Shown: positions 1 through 10,327, counted from the first letter of the stretch. The stretch is 64,000 bases of DNA from Aquibacillus albus (GCF_016908325.1 NZ_JAFBDR010000022.1:16302-80301), one strand, 5' to 3'. The notes: a model not told the origin generated them from the letters alone. Made by a program: numbers and translations.

Positions 1-1
1 A

Positions 2-739
2 GATATTTTTAGAGTAGAATGGAAGGACTCACGCCAAGGTATTTCTATTACAATTCCTAATGTCATTGCAAAGTATGAACAACGAGGAGAAGAAGCAATT
101 GAGGATTTGGAATATCATATAAAAGAAGCACTTCATGTAATGAATCAATCACATGAGTTAACAGGTCAAGAAAAAAATATTTTTCCTGTCATTCGTGCAA
201 CCTCTTTTCCTACAAAAACAAAAGCCGGTAAAGAGCTAGTTTATACGGACCATACTGCTGAAACACGTATTTATTATGCACTTGATTTAGGAAAGACTTA
301 CAAGTTAATTGATAATGAAATGTTAGAGAAAGAAAATTGGACGGTAGAACGAATCAGAGAAGTTGGGACTTTCAATGTTCGATCATTATCAACAAACTTG
401 AAACAAGATAAAGTTGCTGAAAATGATTTTTATTTTATGGCTAGTAAGGATGGCTATGATGCAAGCAGGATTCTAAATGAATCATTATTAGAGGAAATGA
501 AAGCGAATAGTAAAGGAGAATTAGCTATTGCAGTCCCACATCAGGACGTTTTAGTTTTTGCTGATGTTCAAAATGAATCGGGGTACGATATATTGGCACA
601 GATGACGATGAAATTTTTTGCTGAAGGAAGAGTACCTATTACTTCTTTACCCTTTTTATATGAAGACAAAAAGTTAGAACCAATTTTCATTTTAGCTAAA
701 AATAAACCGACAAATAATAATTCAAAAAAGGATGATTAG
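2..739 (+). CDS. ytpQ: YtpQ family protein (DUF1444), 5' end outside window
   Basis: The reading frame is open from base 2, so the gene begins left of the window; an in-frame TTG at 107 has no ribosome site and is not the start. About 245 C-terminal residues are visible. They contain [22 protein letters not shown] and a late [19 protein letters not shown] block, which I recognise from B. subtilis YtpQ (DUF1444). The biochemical function is unknown. The ytpR start codon follows the stop after two bases, so the two are probably co-transcribed, as in B. subtilis. The protein looks soluble, with no membrane segment in the visible part. Confidence 0.9.
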   Translation, partial: DIFRVEWKDSRQGISITIPNVIAKYEQRGEEAIEDLEYHIKEALHVMNQSHELTGQEKNIFPVIRATSFPTKTKAGKELVYTDHTAETRIYYALDLGKTYKLIDNEMLEKENWTVERIREVGTFNVRSLSTNLKQDKVAENDFYFMASKDGYDASRILNESLLEEMKANSKGELAIAVPHQDVLVFADVQNESGYDILAQMTMKFFAEGRVPITSLPFLYEDKKLEPIFILAKNKPTNNNSKKDD

Positions 740-741
740 TA

Positions 742-1347
742 ATGGATGTTTTTTATAATAAAACAGGTATAGGAGATGTATTGATCATACCACTAAAGCA
801 AGCAGAAAGAACGGACATAACTTATGAAACATTTGGGGATGTAGTGAAAATTTTTACTACTGAGACGAAAGAAGTAGTTGGCTACAATATCTTTAAGGCT
901 TCTAAGTATTTTCAATTAAGTGAAAATGGTAAAATCCCCCTTACAGAAGACCTGTTAGATCAAATAAAGTCACTATTCCGTCAAAGTAATGTAGATGATG
1001 ATTTAGACGTTGATTTAACTCCTAAATTTGTCGTTGGGTATGTATCAGATATTAGTCAGCATGAGAACGCAGATAAATTGAAGGTATGTCAAGTAGATGT
1101 AGGGAAGGAAACCTTGCAAATTGTTTGTGGTGCACCAAATGTTGATCAAGGTCAACATGTTGTGGTAGCAAAAGTTGGTGCTATTATGCCTAGTGGTTTA
1201 GAAATTAAGCCTACAAGCCTAAGAGGGGTTGATTCGAACGGTATGATTTGTTCCCAAAAAGAATTGGGCCTACCGAACGCACCAAAGGAAAAGGGTATTT
1301 ATGTATTAGATAATCAATATAAGCCTGGACAAGCTTTTGAATTTTAA
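742..1347 (+). CDS. ytpR: YtpR, tRNA-binding (EMAP/PheT-like) domain protein
   Basis: The protein has 201 residues, the usual length of YtpR. Residues about 1-85 form the family-specific N-terminal part. Residues about 90-200 form an OB-fold tRNA-binding domain related to the PheT N-terminus and EMAP-II, with [31 protein letters not shown] and [12 protein letters not shown]. The specific RNA partner is unknown. The start ATG lies two bases after the ytpQ stop, and the Shine-Dalgarno (aaaagga) lies inside the ytpQ end. A terminator follows directly, which ends this transcription unit before sftA. Confidence 0.93.
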   Translation: MDVFYNKTGIGDVLIIPLKQAERTDITYETFGDVVKIFTTETKEVVGYNIFKASKYFQLSENGKIPLTEDLLDQIKSLFRQSNVDDDLDVDLTPKFVVGYVSDISQHENADKLKVCQVDVGKETLQIVCGAPNVDQGQHVVVAKVGAIMPSGLEIKPTSLRGVDSNGMICSQKELGLPNAPKEKGIYVLDNQYKPGQAFEF

Positions 1348-1351
1348 CTGT

Positions 1352-1387
1352 AAACCTTTGTCTGTTTTTATGGGCAAAGGTTTTTTT
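1352..1387 (+). terminator. Rho-independent terminator after ytpR
   Basis: The stem aaacctttg/caaaggttt has a 14-base loop, and its right arm runs into a T tract. It sits immediately after the ytpR stop. Confidence 0.85.
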
Positions 1388-1560
1388 AATAGGCTCTTAT
1401 CGTATTCTTGCTTATTTTTTATTACACAGTTAACACAGCCTTTATCACAGCGATGCTAATTTTACGTTAGATTATTAACCGTGATAGAATAAAAATCAAG
1501 CTAGTCCAATTACAAAATATTCATTATCCTAAAATTGCATAAATAGAAAGAGTGAAAGAT

Positions 1561-3765
1561 ATGTGGAAACAATGGAAGAAAAAATTGTTTAATCTGTTTA
1601 AATCTACTATCGATAAAGAAAATATTGATGTTCAACAAAAGCAAGAAGAAAAAAGTAATCAGCAAAAGGTTTATACGAAAATATCCTATCAATACCCGAA
1701 TAATGAATCATTCAAGTTTCCAATTATACCGGATCGTCCTACTTTCAATGATTCAACTGACGACACAGCATATAAGCGTAGGCTGAAAAGACGCTCTTTA
1801 GAGAAGCAAGAAGTGGAAGAGAGAAGACCAACGCCTACGAATGAGAATAAGGAAAGAAAACCGTTTAAAGCAGCCGACGTTCCTTCTCCTGTTTATGGAT
1901 TTAGAAGCCGTTCAAATCATGAAGAGTTAGATGTACCAGCATTTATTAGAAAAGAGCATCCAAGGTTGGAAGAACAAGACAATCATATAGCTATTGAACG
2001 TACAGAATTAGAGGCTAATGAGGACCATACAATACATATTGAGGAACATCATGAAGAGGAACCAATAATCAATTGGAAGGAACGAAACCAGGAAAGTAAA
2101 CAGAAGGTTCGGGAAATAGAAGAAGAATCTCCTAATAATACTAGCGAAAATGAACGTAAAGAAAAAGAGAATATTGATCAAATAACGGATAATCATGAAC
2201 CGCATAGTATTAGTCCAAAGAAATCTATTGATGAAAATAGCAACCAAAAATCAAAACGTGATTTTCCATTTAATGTCATTATGACACCGAGCGACAAAAA
2301 GGCTAAGATGGAAGCAAATGTAATTACTAGCAAAGAGCCAACTTTTCCACCAACACACTTGCTAAATGATTCATTAGAAGATTCAACGGAAGACAGTGAT
2401 TGGGTAAATCAACAAAAACAGTTACTTACGACTACACTAAAGCATTTTCATGTGAGGGCAAAAGTTGTCAATGCAATGTGTGGACCAACCGTTACTCGAT
2501 TTGAAATTCAACCCGAACCTGGTGTGAAGGTAAGTAAAATAAAAAATTTAAGTGATGATATTAAATTAAACCTGGCAGCAAAGGATATTCGTATGGAAGC
2601 TCCAATACCTGGAAAAAATACGATTGGTATCGAAGTTCCTAATCCAAAGTCACAGCCGGTCATGTTACAAGATATTTTTAATTCAACCATATTTAAACAA
2701 AATAAATCACCCCTAAGTGTAGCATTGGGCCTTGATATTGCAGGAAGACCAATTATTACGGATTTAAAAAAAATGCCGCACGGTTTAATTGCTGGTGCAA
2801 CTGGATCTGGAAAGAGTGTTTGTATTAATACAATACTTATTAGCTTGTTATATAAGGCAAGCCATAAGGATGTTCGCTTTTTACTCATTGATCCTAAGAT
2901 GGTAGAATTAGCTCCATATAATCAGTTGCCTCATTTAGTATCACCTGTTATTACGGACGTGAAAGCTGCAACATCAGCATTAAAATGGGCTGTAACTGAA
3001 ATGGAAGAGCGTTATGAGAAATTTGTTCATGAAGGTGCTCGTGATATTGAGCGTTATAATCAAAAAATGTTAAGCCAAAATCGTGCTAATGAAAAAATGC
3101 CTTATTTAGTTATTGTAATTGATGAATTAGCCGATTTAATGATGGTTTCACCACAGGATGTAGAAGATGCTATTTGTAGAATTGCTCAAAAAGCAAGAGC
3201 ATGTGGTATTCACTTATTAGTAGCTACACAGCGACCTTCCGTTGATGTAATTACTGGACTAATAAAAGCTAACATTCCTACTAGAATTGCTTTTAGTGTA
3301 TCTTCACAGGTCGACTCACGAACAATTATTGATACAAATGGTGCAGAAAAGTTACTTGGAAGAGGGGACATGCTATTTCATGAGAATGGAGCAGGTAAAT
3401 TAGTTAGAATACAAGGAGCTTTCGTTTCTGACGATGAGATAGAAAGGGTTACGAATTATGTGAAAAACATTGCTCCTCCTAATTACATGTTTGAACAAGA
3501 GCAATTATTACAACAAATAACAACAGAGGAACAGGAGGATGAATTGTATCAACAAGCTGTAGAGTTTGTTGTTGAGCAAAATGGTGCAAGTGCCTCCCTA
3601 CTCCAGAGAAGATTTAAAGTGGGTTATAATCGTGCAGCTAGATTAATCGATCATATGGAAGCAAATGGTATTATATCTGAGCAAAAAGGGAGTAAACCAC
3701 GTGATGTATTAATAACACGTTCAGAATTAGCATCCCATTTTCAAATTGGCCATAGTAATAAGTAA
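1561..3765 (+). CDS. sftA: DNA translocase SftA (FtsK/SpoIIIE family, soluble)
   Basis: SftA is a hexameric DNA pump that clears chromosome from the septum during division. There are no membrane helices, unlike SpoIIIE/FtsK. Residues about 1-280 are a charged, low-complexity linker, shorter than in B. subtilis (about 950 residues against 734 here). The motor follows, with Walker A GATGSGKS near residue 411 and Walker B LVIVIDELADLMM near 516, and then ATQRPSVDVITG. The C-terminal 65 residues are the winged-helix gamma domain that reads KOPS/SRS-type sites. ATG 1561 is preferred over in-frame GTG 1552 because the agaaag ribosome site ends only one base before the GTG. It has its own terminator. 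Confidence 0.95.
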   Translation: MWKQWKKKLFNLFKSTIDKENIDVQQKQEEKSNQQKVYTKISYQYPNNESFKFPIIPDRPTFNDSTDDTAYKRRLKRRSLEKQEVEERRPTPTNENKERKPFKAADVPSPVYGFRSRSNHEELDVPAFIRKEHPRLEEQDNHIAIERTELEANEDHTIHIEEHHEEEPIINWKERNQESKQKVREIEEESPNNTSENERKEKENIDQITDNHEPHSISPKKSIDENSNQKSKRDFPFNVIMTPSDKKAKMEANVITSKEPTFPPTHLLNDSLEDSTEDSDWVNQQKQLLTTTLKHFHVRAKVVNAMCGPTVTRFEIQPEPGVKVSKIKNLSDDIKLNLAAKDIRMEAPIPGKNTIGIEVPNPKSQPVMLQDIFNSTIFKQNKSPLSVALGLDIAGRPIITDLKKMPHGLIAGATGSGKSVCINTILISLLYKASHKDVRFLLIDPKMVELAPYNQLPHLVSPVITDVKAATSALKWAVTEMEERYEKFVHEGARDIERYNQKMLSQNRANEKMPYLVIVIDELADLMMVSPQDVEDAICRIAQKARACGIHLLVATQRPSVDVITGLIKANIPTRIAFSVSSQVDSRTIIDTNGAEKLLGRGDMLFHENGAGKLVRIQGAFVSDDEIERVTNYVKNIAPPNYMFEQEQLLQQITTEEQEDELYQQAVEFVVEQNGASASLLQRRFKVGYNRAARLIDHMEANGIISEQKGSKPRDVLITRSELASHFQIGHSNK

Positions 3766-3789
3766 AGATTTCGTATAAACTATAAGAAG

Positions 3790-3826
3790 AAATTCCTTGT
3801 CATCCATGAGTGACAAGGAATTTTTA
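3790..3826 (+). terminator. Terminator after sftA
   Basis: Perfect 12-bp arms aattccttgtca/tgacaaggaatt with an 8-base loop, followed by a T run. Confidence 0.9.
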
Positions 3827-3900
3827 AAGGAAGGTATTTATTCACGAAGATCTGCTATTAAAAATTGATTATAACTTGTCGAGATAGTTCTATTCCTATA

Positions 3901-3909
3901 TGATATACT
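3901..3909 (+). promoter_or_regulatory. Possible extended -10 promoter for the nicotinate phosphoribosyltransferase gene
   Basis: TG-A-TATACT is an extended -10 box about 40 bases upstream of the start codon. I see no good -35 box, so this is a weak call. Confidence 0.4.
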
Positions 3910-3948
3910 TTGATATGTCTAACTAACATAGTTAAGGAGTAATTTTCA

Positions 3949-5067
3949 ATGAAGGAAATCACAAAAAAACTAAATGGAGAAATTGAACGATTAACGAACA
4001 AAACTTTTAAATTTGACAAAAGAATAAAAGAGGGTTGGTTCTCCGCTGTTTATTTTCTGAAGACGAAAGAAATTGCGGAAAAGTTGATTCCAGATAACAA
4101 GATAACGATGCAGTTTTTTCAAAAAAGTAATGCAGTTCTTTGTGGTACAGATGAGGCTATTGCGTTAATACATACTTTTGCAGATGAGCCAGAGAATTTA
4201 GAAATTTACTCATTAAAGGATGGAGATAAGATTAGTCCTTTTGAAACAGTTCTAACCATCACAGGACCCTATCAATCTTTTGGTTACTTAGAAGGGATTA
4301 TCGACGGTATCCTAGCAAGAAGAACATCTGTCGCGACAAATGTATATAATGTGGTAAAAGCGGCCAGAACATCTGGAAAACAAAAGCCAATTATTTTCAT
4401 GGGCGATAGAGATGACCATTATACCCAACAGGCTGGTGACGGATATGCTTCATTCATTGGTGGTTCTACTGCCCAAGCAACCCATGCAATGAATGAATGG
4501 TGGGGGAAACAGGGAATGGGTACGATGCCGCATGCCTTGATTCAAATGTTTAAAGGAGATGTGGTTGCGACAGCAAAGGCCTACCACGAAATATATCCCA
4601 ATGATGACTTGATGGTATTAGTTGATTATAACAATGATGTAATAAATGATTCTCTTAAAGTTGCCCGCGAGTTTGGTGATGAATTGAAAGGGGTTCGGAT
4701 TGATACATCTAAAAACATGGTTGATAAATATTTTTTCAGAAATCAACATCTAATGGGCACATTTGATCCAAGAGGAGTTAATCCACAATTGATTTTTGCT
4801 CTAAGAAACGCGCTTGATGAAGAGGGATTCACCCACGTAAAAATAATTGTAAGTGGTGGTTTTAATGAGCAAAAAATAAAAGAGTTCGAGGAAAACAATG
4901 TCCCGGTTGATATGTATGGTGTGGGTAGAAATCTTCTAACTATTAATATTGGCTTTACTGGAGATAACGTTCTTCTTAATGGTTCTGAGCAAGCAAAAGA
5001 AGGTAGACAGTACAGACCTAATTCACGTTTAGAAAAAGTGGAATACAGAAAAGAAGATAACAGCTAA
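3949..5067 (+). CDS. Nicotinate phosphoribosyltransferase, short type
   Basis: The enzyme condenses nicotinate with PRPP to give nicotinate mononucleotide in the NAD salvage (Preiss-Handler) pathway. At 372 residues it belongs to the shorter, archaeal/Thermotoga-like type rather than the roughly 490-residue YueK type of B. subtilis. Visible family blocks are FMGDRDDHYTQQAGDGYASF (residues about 150-169), GGSTAQATHAMNEWW, GTMPHALIQMF, VDYNNDV, GVRIDTS and IIVSGGFNE. The gene stands alone between the sftA terminator and murC. I do not remember it at this locus in B. subtilis, so it may be an insertion or a lineage-specific arrangement. Confidence 0.88.
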   Translation: MKEITKKLNGEIERLTNKTFKFDKRIKEGWFSAVYFLKTKEIAEKLIPDNKITMQFFQKSNAVLCGTDEAIALIHTFADEPENLEIYSLKDGDKISPFETVLTITGPYQSFGYLEGIIDGILARRTSVATNVYNVVKAARTSGKQKPIIFMGDRDDHYTQQAGDGYASFIGGSTAQATHAMNEWWGKQGMGTMPHALIQMFKGDVVATAKAYHEIYPNDDLMVLVDYNNDVINDSLKVAREFGDELKGVRIDTSKNMVDKYFFRNQHLMGTFDPRGVNPQLIFALRNALDEEGFTHVKIIVSGGFNEQKIKEFEENNVPVDMYGVGRNLLTINIGFTGDNVLLNGSEQAKEGRQYRPNSRLEKVEYRKEDNS

Positions 5068-5193
5068 GTGAAAATTACAGTTTGATATTTGTATTTTTCA
5101 CCTCAATATGATTATAGATCTAGTTAAACTAGAGTGATACGATGAGATAATGTTCCATTTGTAAGAAATCACTCGTTTTGGGGGTTCTTGTTT

Positions 5194-6504
5194 ATGACAA
5201 TTTACCATTTTATTGGTATTAAGGGAACTGGGATGAGTGCATTAGCACAAATTCTTCATGATTCTGGTGAAAATGTTCAAGGTTCAGATGTAGAAAAGGA
5301 ATTCTTTACACAAGTAGCATTAGAAGAAAAAAACATTCCGGTAATGCCTTTTACAAAAAATAATATTCGACCAGGATTGACGATTATCGCAGGTAATGCT
5401 TTTAACGATGATCATGAAGAAATTCGGGAGGCAAAGAAGTTAGGGTTACCGTTTTATCGTTATCATGAATTTTTGGGGAAATGGTTAAAGCAATACACAA
5501 GTATAGCCATAACCGGTGCACATGGTAAAACATCCACTACTGGTTTATTAGCGCATGTTTTAAATCAAACATATCCTATTTCTTATTTAATTGGCGATGG
5601 TTCTGGCAAAGGACATAAAGACAGTAAATATTTTGTTTTTGAGGCATGTGAATATCGGAGACACTTTTTACAATACGAGCCTGATTACGCTATCATGACG
5701 AATATTGATTTTGATCATCCAGATTATTTTAGTAGTATTGATGATGTATTTCAATCATTTCAAGAAATGTCTGAAAACGTCAAGAAGGGTATTGTGGCAT
5801 GTGGGGATGATGAATATTTGCAGCGTATTCAAGCGAAAGTGCCAGTACTATATTATGGGTTTGCAGACACGAATGACTTTCAAGCTAAAAATGTATTCGA
5901 GGACGAAGATGGAACCACCTTTGATGTGTTTGTAAGAAATAATTTTTATGAATCTTTTATCATTCCATCCTATGGTAACCATAATGTTCTGAATGCCTTA
6001 GCAGTAATAGCTATTTGTCATTATGAAGGGATGCAGGCAAGTGATATTAAAAAACTACATTCATTTAAAGGGGTAAAACGCCGCTTTACTGAAAAGGTAG
6101 TTGGTAATCAAGTTCTGATAGATGATTACGCACACCATCCTAAAGAAATTGAAGCAACGATCGAAGCTGCTAGAAAAAAATACCCATATAAATCAATCAC
6201 TGCCATTTTCCAACCACATACGTATTCAAGAACGAAAACGTTCTTAAAAGAGTTTGCTAAAAGCCTGAACCTTGCTGATCACGTTTTTTTATGTGATATT
6301 TTTGGATCAGCACGTGAAGGTGATGGAAATTTAACGATTAATGATTTACGTTTTTTAGTGGAAGGTAGTAAAATTTTAGAATTGGAAGCAACTTCCGTGT
6401 TAATGGAATATAAGGATAGTGTCCTTATATTTATGGGAGCAGGAGACATCCAAAAATTTCAACATGCGTATGAAAATGTACTGACTGATAAAGAAGAAGT
6501 TTAG
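5194..6504 (+). CDS. murC: UDP-N-acetylmuramate--L-alanine ligase MurC
   Basis: MurC adds L-alanine to UDP-MurNAc, the first cytoplasmic step of peptide-stem synthesis for peptidoglycan. The N-terminal UDP-binding domain has [11 protein letters not shown] (residues 8-18). The ATPase domain has [12 protein letters not shown] near 107, EACEYRRHF and [10 protein letters not shown]. The C-terminal ligase domain has [10 protein letters not shown] and [12 protein letters not shown]. The length of 436 residues matches B. subtilis MurC. ATG 5194, with a G-rich ribosome site at 5180-5184, is preferred over the TTG six bases upstream. The sftA/murC/ytxG neighbourhood is as in B. subtilis, apart from the intervening salvage gene. 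Confidence 0.96.
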   Translation: MTIYHFIGIKGTGMSALAQILHDSGENVQGSDVEKEFFTQVALEEKNIPVMPFTKNNIRPGLTIIAGNAFNDDHEEIREAKKLGLPFYRYHEFLGKWLKQYTSIAITGAHGKTSTTGLLAHVLNQTYPISYLIGDGSGKGHKDSKYFVFEACEYRRHFLQYEPDYAIMTNIDFDHPDYFSSIDDVFQSFQEMSENVKKGIVACGDDEYLQRIQAKVPVLYYGFADTNDFQAKNVFEDEDGTTFDVFVRNNFYESFIIPSYGNHNVLNALAVIAICHYEGMQASDIKKLHSFKGVKRRFTEKVVGNQVLIDDYAHHPKEIEATIEAARKKYPYKSITAIFQPHTYSRTKTFLKEFAKSLNLADHVFLCDIFGSAREGDGNLTINDLRFLVEGSKILELEATSVLMEYKDSVLIFMGAGDIQKFQHAYENVLTDKEEV

Positions 6505-6675
6505 AATATCGATTATCTAGTATCAAATTAAAGGATTTTTGAACTTCATATCGAATAAATAACAAGGAGGGGGTTAAACCCTTCCTATTCTTATTTTATA
6601 TTTAAGAATAAGAAAATGGGTAAAATCTGTATAAAGTGAGCCAAAAATGTTGATTTTAAAGAAAGAGAATAGATG

Positions 6676-6700
6676 GTTTAAAAAAACTGTATGAGGGTAA
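6676..6700 (+). promoter_or_regulatory. Sigma-B-type promoter of ytxGH
   Basis: GTTTAA (6676-6681), a 13-base spacer, then GGGTAA (6695-6700), against the sigma-B consensus GTTTAA-N12-15-GGGTAT. It lies 66 bases upstream of ytxG. In B. subtilis ytxGHJ belongs to the sigma-B general stress regulon, so site and context agree. The rest of the gap 6505-6765 holds only AT-rich sequence with weak dyads. Confidence 0.82.
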
Positions 6701-6765
6701 GAGTTAATAAAGAGTACAGCAAACCATTTGGATCTGGTACATAACGAAGGAGTTGGTCTAGTAGA

Positions 6766-7194
6766 ATGATAAGTTTACTCTATATTGCAGCACTTATAAT
6801 AGCAATTGCATTTGCCGTACTTGTCATCTATTTAGCTAAGGTGCTAAAGGTATTACAAAGGACAATGACTCATGTTGCAGATACTTTAGAGGGACTAGAG
6901 AAGCAAATGGAAGGTATTACAATTGAAACGACATCCTTGTTAAATAAAACAAATAAACTGGCTGAGGATGTCAATGATAAGTCAGTGAGATTAAACACAT
7001 TGGTTGATGGTATTAAAGGATTGGGAGATACAGTAAACGAATTCAATACTTCCATTCGATCTGTGACAAAAAGTATTTCATCTGTTACAGAGGAAAATAA
7101 AGAAGCTACCGCACAAGCAATGAAATGGGGAACGGTAGTTATGCAACTTTGGAAAAAACGAAAAAACGATCAAGAAGAACAAATAAAAAAATAA
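6766..7194 (+). CDS. ytxG: YtxG, DUF948 general stress membrane protein
   Basis: The protein has 142 residues. One N-terminal membrane helix (residues about 3-25) is followed by an amphipathic heptad-rich region that looks like a coiled coil and resembles the cytoplasmic part of methyl-accepting proteins. The C-terminus is basic. This is the DUF948/YtxG pattern; the molecular role is unknown. ATG 6766 is the only plausible start, since an in-frame stop lies just upstream, although the aaggag site is 13 bases away. It forms a two-gene operon with ytxH (17-base gap) under the sigma-B-type promoter. Confidence 0.9.
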   Translation: MISLLYIAALIIAIAFAVLVIYLAKVLKVLQRTMTHVADTLEGLEKQMEGITIETTSLLNKTNKLAEDVNDKSVRLNTLVDGIKGLGDTVNEFNTSIRSVTKSISSVTEENKEATAQAMKWGTVVMQLWKKRKNDQEEQIKK

Positions 7195-7211
7195 ATTTTG
7201 GAGGGGATAAT

Positions 7212-7640
7212 ATGAGTAATCAACAAGACCAAGGGAAAGATCAAGGGATTAACAGTAAAGATTTTATGATTGGTTCTTTAATTGGAGGAATAGTTGGTGC
7301 TTCTATGGCATTACTATTTGCTCCTAAAACTGGGAAAGAGTTTAGAAATGATCTGAACCAAGGCGCAAATTATGTAAAGGACCGTGCATATGAATGGAAG
7401 GATATAGCATATGAAAAAGGATCAGAATGGAAAGATTATGCTAGAGATAATTACTCCCAACTCTCTCAAAATGTTTCAGAAAAGTCACAGGAATTGGGAG
7501 ATAAAGTGAAGGAAACATCGAAGTCCATTCAGGATAAATTTAATAAAGAAGATGATCCTGAAGAAACTGCAGAAGAAGTTGCGCAGGCAATTGAGGAAGT
7601 TTCCCAACAAATTGAAAACAACAATAACAAGGATAATTAA
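7212..7640 (+). CDS. ytxH: YtxH family general stress protein
   Basis: The protein has 142 residues. A glycine-rich hydrophobic segment (IGSLIGGIVGASMALLFAPK, residues about 20-39) is the YtxH family signature. It is followed by a long hydrophilic, Lys/Glu/Asn-rich helical tail. The family is induced by general stress; its function is not established. ATG 7212, with a strong ggagggg ribosome site, is the start. A longer in-frame opening overlaps ytxG and lacks a ribosome site. The B. subtilis operon continues with ytxJ, which is absent here: a terminator follows. Confidence 0.92.
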   Translation: MSNQQDQGKDQGINSKDFMIGSLIGGIVGASMALLFAPKTGKEFRNDLNQGANYVKDRAYEWKDIAYEKGSEWKDYARDNYSQLSQNVSEKSQELGDKVKETSKSIQDKFNKEDDPEETAEEVAQAIEEVSQQIENNNNKDN

Positions 7641-7652
7641 TGTAAGTATCTA

Positions 7653-7697
7653 AAAAGGTTGTGAGAACAATTATGTTCAGCAACCTTTTATTTTTTT
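7653..7697 (+). terminator. Terminator after ytxH
   Basis: Arms aaaaggttg (7653-7661) and caacctttt (7681-7689), an imperfect upper stem, and a T-rich tail. Confidence 0.85.
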
Positions 7698-7721
7698 TAA
7701 CCGTTGTAGTATAATTTCAGG

Positions 7722-7750
7722 CAGACAAGTGTTATAATTTTAGCTATAAT
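7722..7750 (+). promoter_or_regulatory. Likely sigma-A promoter for the DAHP synthase gene
   Basis: CAGACA (7722-7727), a 17-base spacer, then TATAAT (7745-7750). Two more TATAAT hexamers lie at 7710 and 7733, so the exact start is uncertain. Confidence 0.55.
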
Positions 7751-7826
7751 TGTCTCTAATTATTAAAAAAATTAACACATTTCCAAAGAACTTTAAATAG
7801 AAATAAGAAATAGGGGGTTTTTCACA

Positions 7827-8894
7827 TTGGGTAACGAACAATTAGAACAACTACGAGATAAGCTTGATCAAGTGAATCTAGAAATCTTAGATTTAATAAA
7901 CAAGCGAGCAGAATTAGTACAAGAAATAGGACAAATAAAAGAAAAGCAGGGTGTTAATCGATTTGATCCTGTTCGTGAAAGAAAAATGTTGAATCTTATT
8001 ACGGATAACAACAATGGTCCATTTGAAAACTCTACCATTGAACATCTATTTAAAGAAATTTTCAAAGCAGGATTAGAGCTTCAAGAGGATGACCATAGTA
8101 AAGCATTACTAGTGTCAAGAAAGAAGAAACCAGAAGATACAGTAATTGAAATCAATGGTGAAAAATTCGGAGATGGTAACCAACACTTCATTTTTGGCCC
8201 TTGTGCAGTGGAAAGCTATGAGCAAGTGGCGGAGGTCGCTGCTGCTATTAAAAAGCAAGGGATGAAATTAATACGTGGTGGCGCATTTAAACCAAGAACT
8301 TCTCCTTATGATTTCCAAGGACTTGGGTTTGAAGGATTAAAGATATTGAAAAGAGTCTCAGATGAATATGGCTTAGCTGTTGTTAGTGAAATTGTTAGTC
8401 CTGCAGATATCGAAAAAGCTATTGACTATATTGATGTTATTCAAATTGGTGCTCGTAACATGCAAAACTTTGAGCTATTAAAAGCTGCAGGTGACGTTGA
8501 TAAACCAGTGCTATTGAAGCGAGGCATGTCAGCAACTATATCTGATTTTATCAATGCAGCTGAATATATTATTTCACGAGGTAATGGGAACATTATCTTA
8601 TGTGAAAGAGGTATTCGCACCTATGAAAAAGCAACTAGAAATACACTAGACATAACTGCAGTACCGATTCTGAAGCAGGAAACGCATTTACCTGTAATGG
8701 TCGATGTAACTCACTCTACAGGAAGAAGAGATTTATTATTGCCAGCTGCAAAGGCTGCTCTAGCTATCGGTGCAGATGGAGTAATGGCAGAGGTTCATCC
8801 TGACCCAGCAGTAGCTTTATCTGATTCTGCACAACAAATGGATATTCCAACATTTGAATCTTTCGTGACTGAGCTATTAAAAAGCAAAAAGTAG
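7827..8894 (+). CDS. aroA: Bifunctional chorismate mutase / DAHP synthase (AroA/AroG type)
   Basis: The protein catalyses the first step of the shikimate pathway (PEP plus erythrose 4-phosphate to DAHP). The fused mutase domain at residues about 1-90 usually acts as the allosteric sensor of chorismate/prephenate. [12 protein letters not shown] marks the mutase domain. [52 protein letters not shown] and [13 protein letters not shown] mark the synthase barrel. At 355 residues it is nearly colinear with B. subtilis AroA. The start is TTG 7827 behind tagggggt. The gene has its own promoter and a strong terminator. Here aroA has its B. subtilis meaning, not EPSP synthase. Confidence 0.96.
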   Translation: MGNEQLEQLRDKLDQVNLEILDLINKRAELVQEIGQIKEKQGVNRFDPVRERKMLNLITDNNNGPFENSTIEHLFKEIFKAGLELQEDDHSKALLVSRKKKPEDTVIEINGEKFGDGNQHFIFGPCAVESYEQVAEVAAAIKKQGMKLIRGGAFKPRTSPYDFQGLGFEGLKILKRVSDEYGLAVVSEIVSPADIEKAIDYIDVIQIGARNMQNFELLKAAGDVDKPVLLKRGMSATISDFINAAEYIISRGNGNIILCERGIRTYEKATRNTLDITAVPILKQETHLPVMVDVTHSTGRRDLLLPAAKAALAIGADGVMAEVHPDPAVALSDSAQQMDIPTFESFVTELLKSKK

Positions 8895-8903
8895 GGATCT
8901 ATG

Positions 8904-8947
8904 TTAGCACCCTTGCCTTCCACTTAGGCAAGGGTGCTAATTTGTTA
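8904..8947 (+). terminator. Terminator after the DAHP synthase gene
   Basis: Perfect 14-bp arms ttagcacccttgcc/ggcaagggtgctaa, followed by tttgtt. Confidence 0.9.
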
Positions 8948-8966
8948 TTGCATGATAAGAAAAGGT

Positions 8967-8997
8967 TTGAGCATTAATACGTGGATTTTGTTATAAT
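8967..8997 (+). promoter_or_regulatory. Likely ccpA promoter with extended -10
   Basis: TTGAGC (8967-8972) and TG-T-TATAAT (8989-8997) with a 19-base spacer. The extended -10 compensates for the long spacer. It lies 135 bases upstream of ccpA. Confidence 0.5.
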
Positions 8998-9131
8998 AAT
9001 GCTTAGATATTGGAAAAATATTACGTATATCCTCGCAATATTTGTCGAACCATTGCGGAACAAGCGATAGTATCGTAAAATTAATGAAAAGTATATCGAA
9101 ATAGAAGCGATAAATAGGAGGTAGTATCTTT

Positions 9132-10133
9132 ATGAACGTTACAATATATGATGTAGCAAGAGAAGCAAACGTATCAATGGCAACAGTCTCAAGGGTAGTG
9201 AATGGTAATCCCAATGTAAAACCAGCTACTAGAAAAAAAGTACTTCATACAATTGAGAGATTAGGATATCGACCAAATGCAGTTGCAAGAGGGCTAGCAA
9301 GTAAAAAAACCACTACTGTAGGTGTAATTATTCCTGATATTTCAAGCATCTTCTTTTCAGAGTTAGCAAGAGGGATTGATGATATAGCTACAATGTATAA
9401 ATACAACATTATTTTAAGTAATTCTGATCAAAATAAGGACAAGGAATTACAGCTTATTAATACGATGTTAGAAAAACAAGTGGATGGTATCGTGTTTATG
9501 GGTGGTAATATAAGTGATGAGCATGTACATCAGTTAAAATCCTCACCAGTACCAGTGGCATTAGCTGCAACCATTGATCCTTCACAAGAAATTCCTTCCG
9601 TGAATATTGACTATCAAGAGGCAGCATATGAAGCAACAAAATTACTTATTGAAAATGGTACGACAAATCCAGCATTTGTTTCTGCTCAAGAAGAGACGGA
9701 AATAAACAATCAAAAGTATGAAGGGTATGCTCGTGCTTTAAAAGAAGCCAACCAAGAAGTAAATCCCGATCTGATCGTTAAAGGAGATTATACTTATGAT
9801 TCCGGGATTGAAGCGGCGCATCAATATTTAGAAATGGACAATAAACCAACGGCTATCTTTGTTGCATCTGATGAGATGGCATTAGGTGTAATCCATGGAA
9901 TTCAAGACAAAGGTTTACGAGTGCCAGAGGATATTGAAGTTTTTGGTTTTGATAATACAAGGCTTGCAACAATGGTTCGTCCAACCTTATCAACGATTGT
10001 CCAGCCAATGTATGATATTGGAGCAGTAGCCATGAGATTATTGACAAAATATATGAACAAAGAAGAGGTTACGGATCAAAATGTTATTTTACCTCACCGA
10101 ATGATTGAAAGAAGCTCAACAAAAGCCAGATAA
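9132..10133 (+). CDS. ccpA: Catabolite control protein A
   Basis: CcpA is a LacI-family global regulator. With HPr-Ser46-P it binds cre sites to repress secondary catabolism and activate overflow metabolism. The N-terminal helix-turn-helix reads [20 protein letters not shown] (residues 3-22) and is followed by the hinge helix [12 protein letters not shown]. The periplasmic-binding-protein-like core has [15 protein letters not shown] and the C-terminal [19 protein letters not shown]. At 333 residues it is standard length, and the aggaggt ribosome site is strong. It sits between aroA and motPS as in B. subtilis. A matching cre-like site occurs upstream of ackA in this window. Confidence 0.97.
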   Translation: MNVTIYDVAREANVSMATVSRVVNGNPNVKPATRKKVLHTIERLGYRPNAVARGLASKKTTTVGVIIPDISSIFFSELARGIDDIATMYKYNIILSNSDQNKDKELQLINTMLEKQVDGIVFMGGNISDEHVHQLKSSPVPVALAATIDPSQEIPSVNIDYQEAAYEATKLLIENGTTNPAFVSAQEETEINNQKYEGYARALKEANQEVNPDLIVKGDYTYDSGIEAAHQYLEMDNKPTAIFVASDEMALGVIHGIQDKGLRVPEDIEVFGFDNTRLATMVRPTLSTIVQPMYDIGAVAMRLLTKYMNKEEVTDQNVILPHRMIERSSTKAR

Positions 10134-10327
10134 TGTCGATATTAATAGTAAACAGACTTTTGTAGGCCAGTAAGGTTTTAAATATCAGCAAATAAATCAT
10201 TTTGACGGAGCAAAAAAAGAAGGCTTTCGACATTAGGAGTTGGAGAAAAGCCCAGATTTTTCTAATGTTCTATGTTCCGAATAAACTATCTTTCATCAAG
10301 TTTGTCCAACAGTTAGGGAGAGAGAGT

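Noticed and set aside
1431..1441. Possible third copy of the dispersed repeat (reverse GGCTGTGTTAA)
   Set aside because: Only 11 bases match and the sequence then diverges; too short to call.
10202..10327. Upstream TTG extension of motP
   Set aside because: No ribosome site at the TTG, while a strong one precedes ATG 10328, which gives the expected N-terminus.
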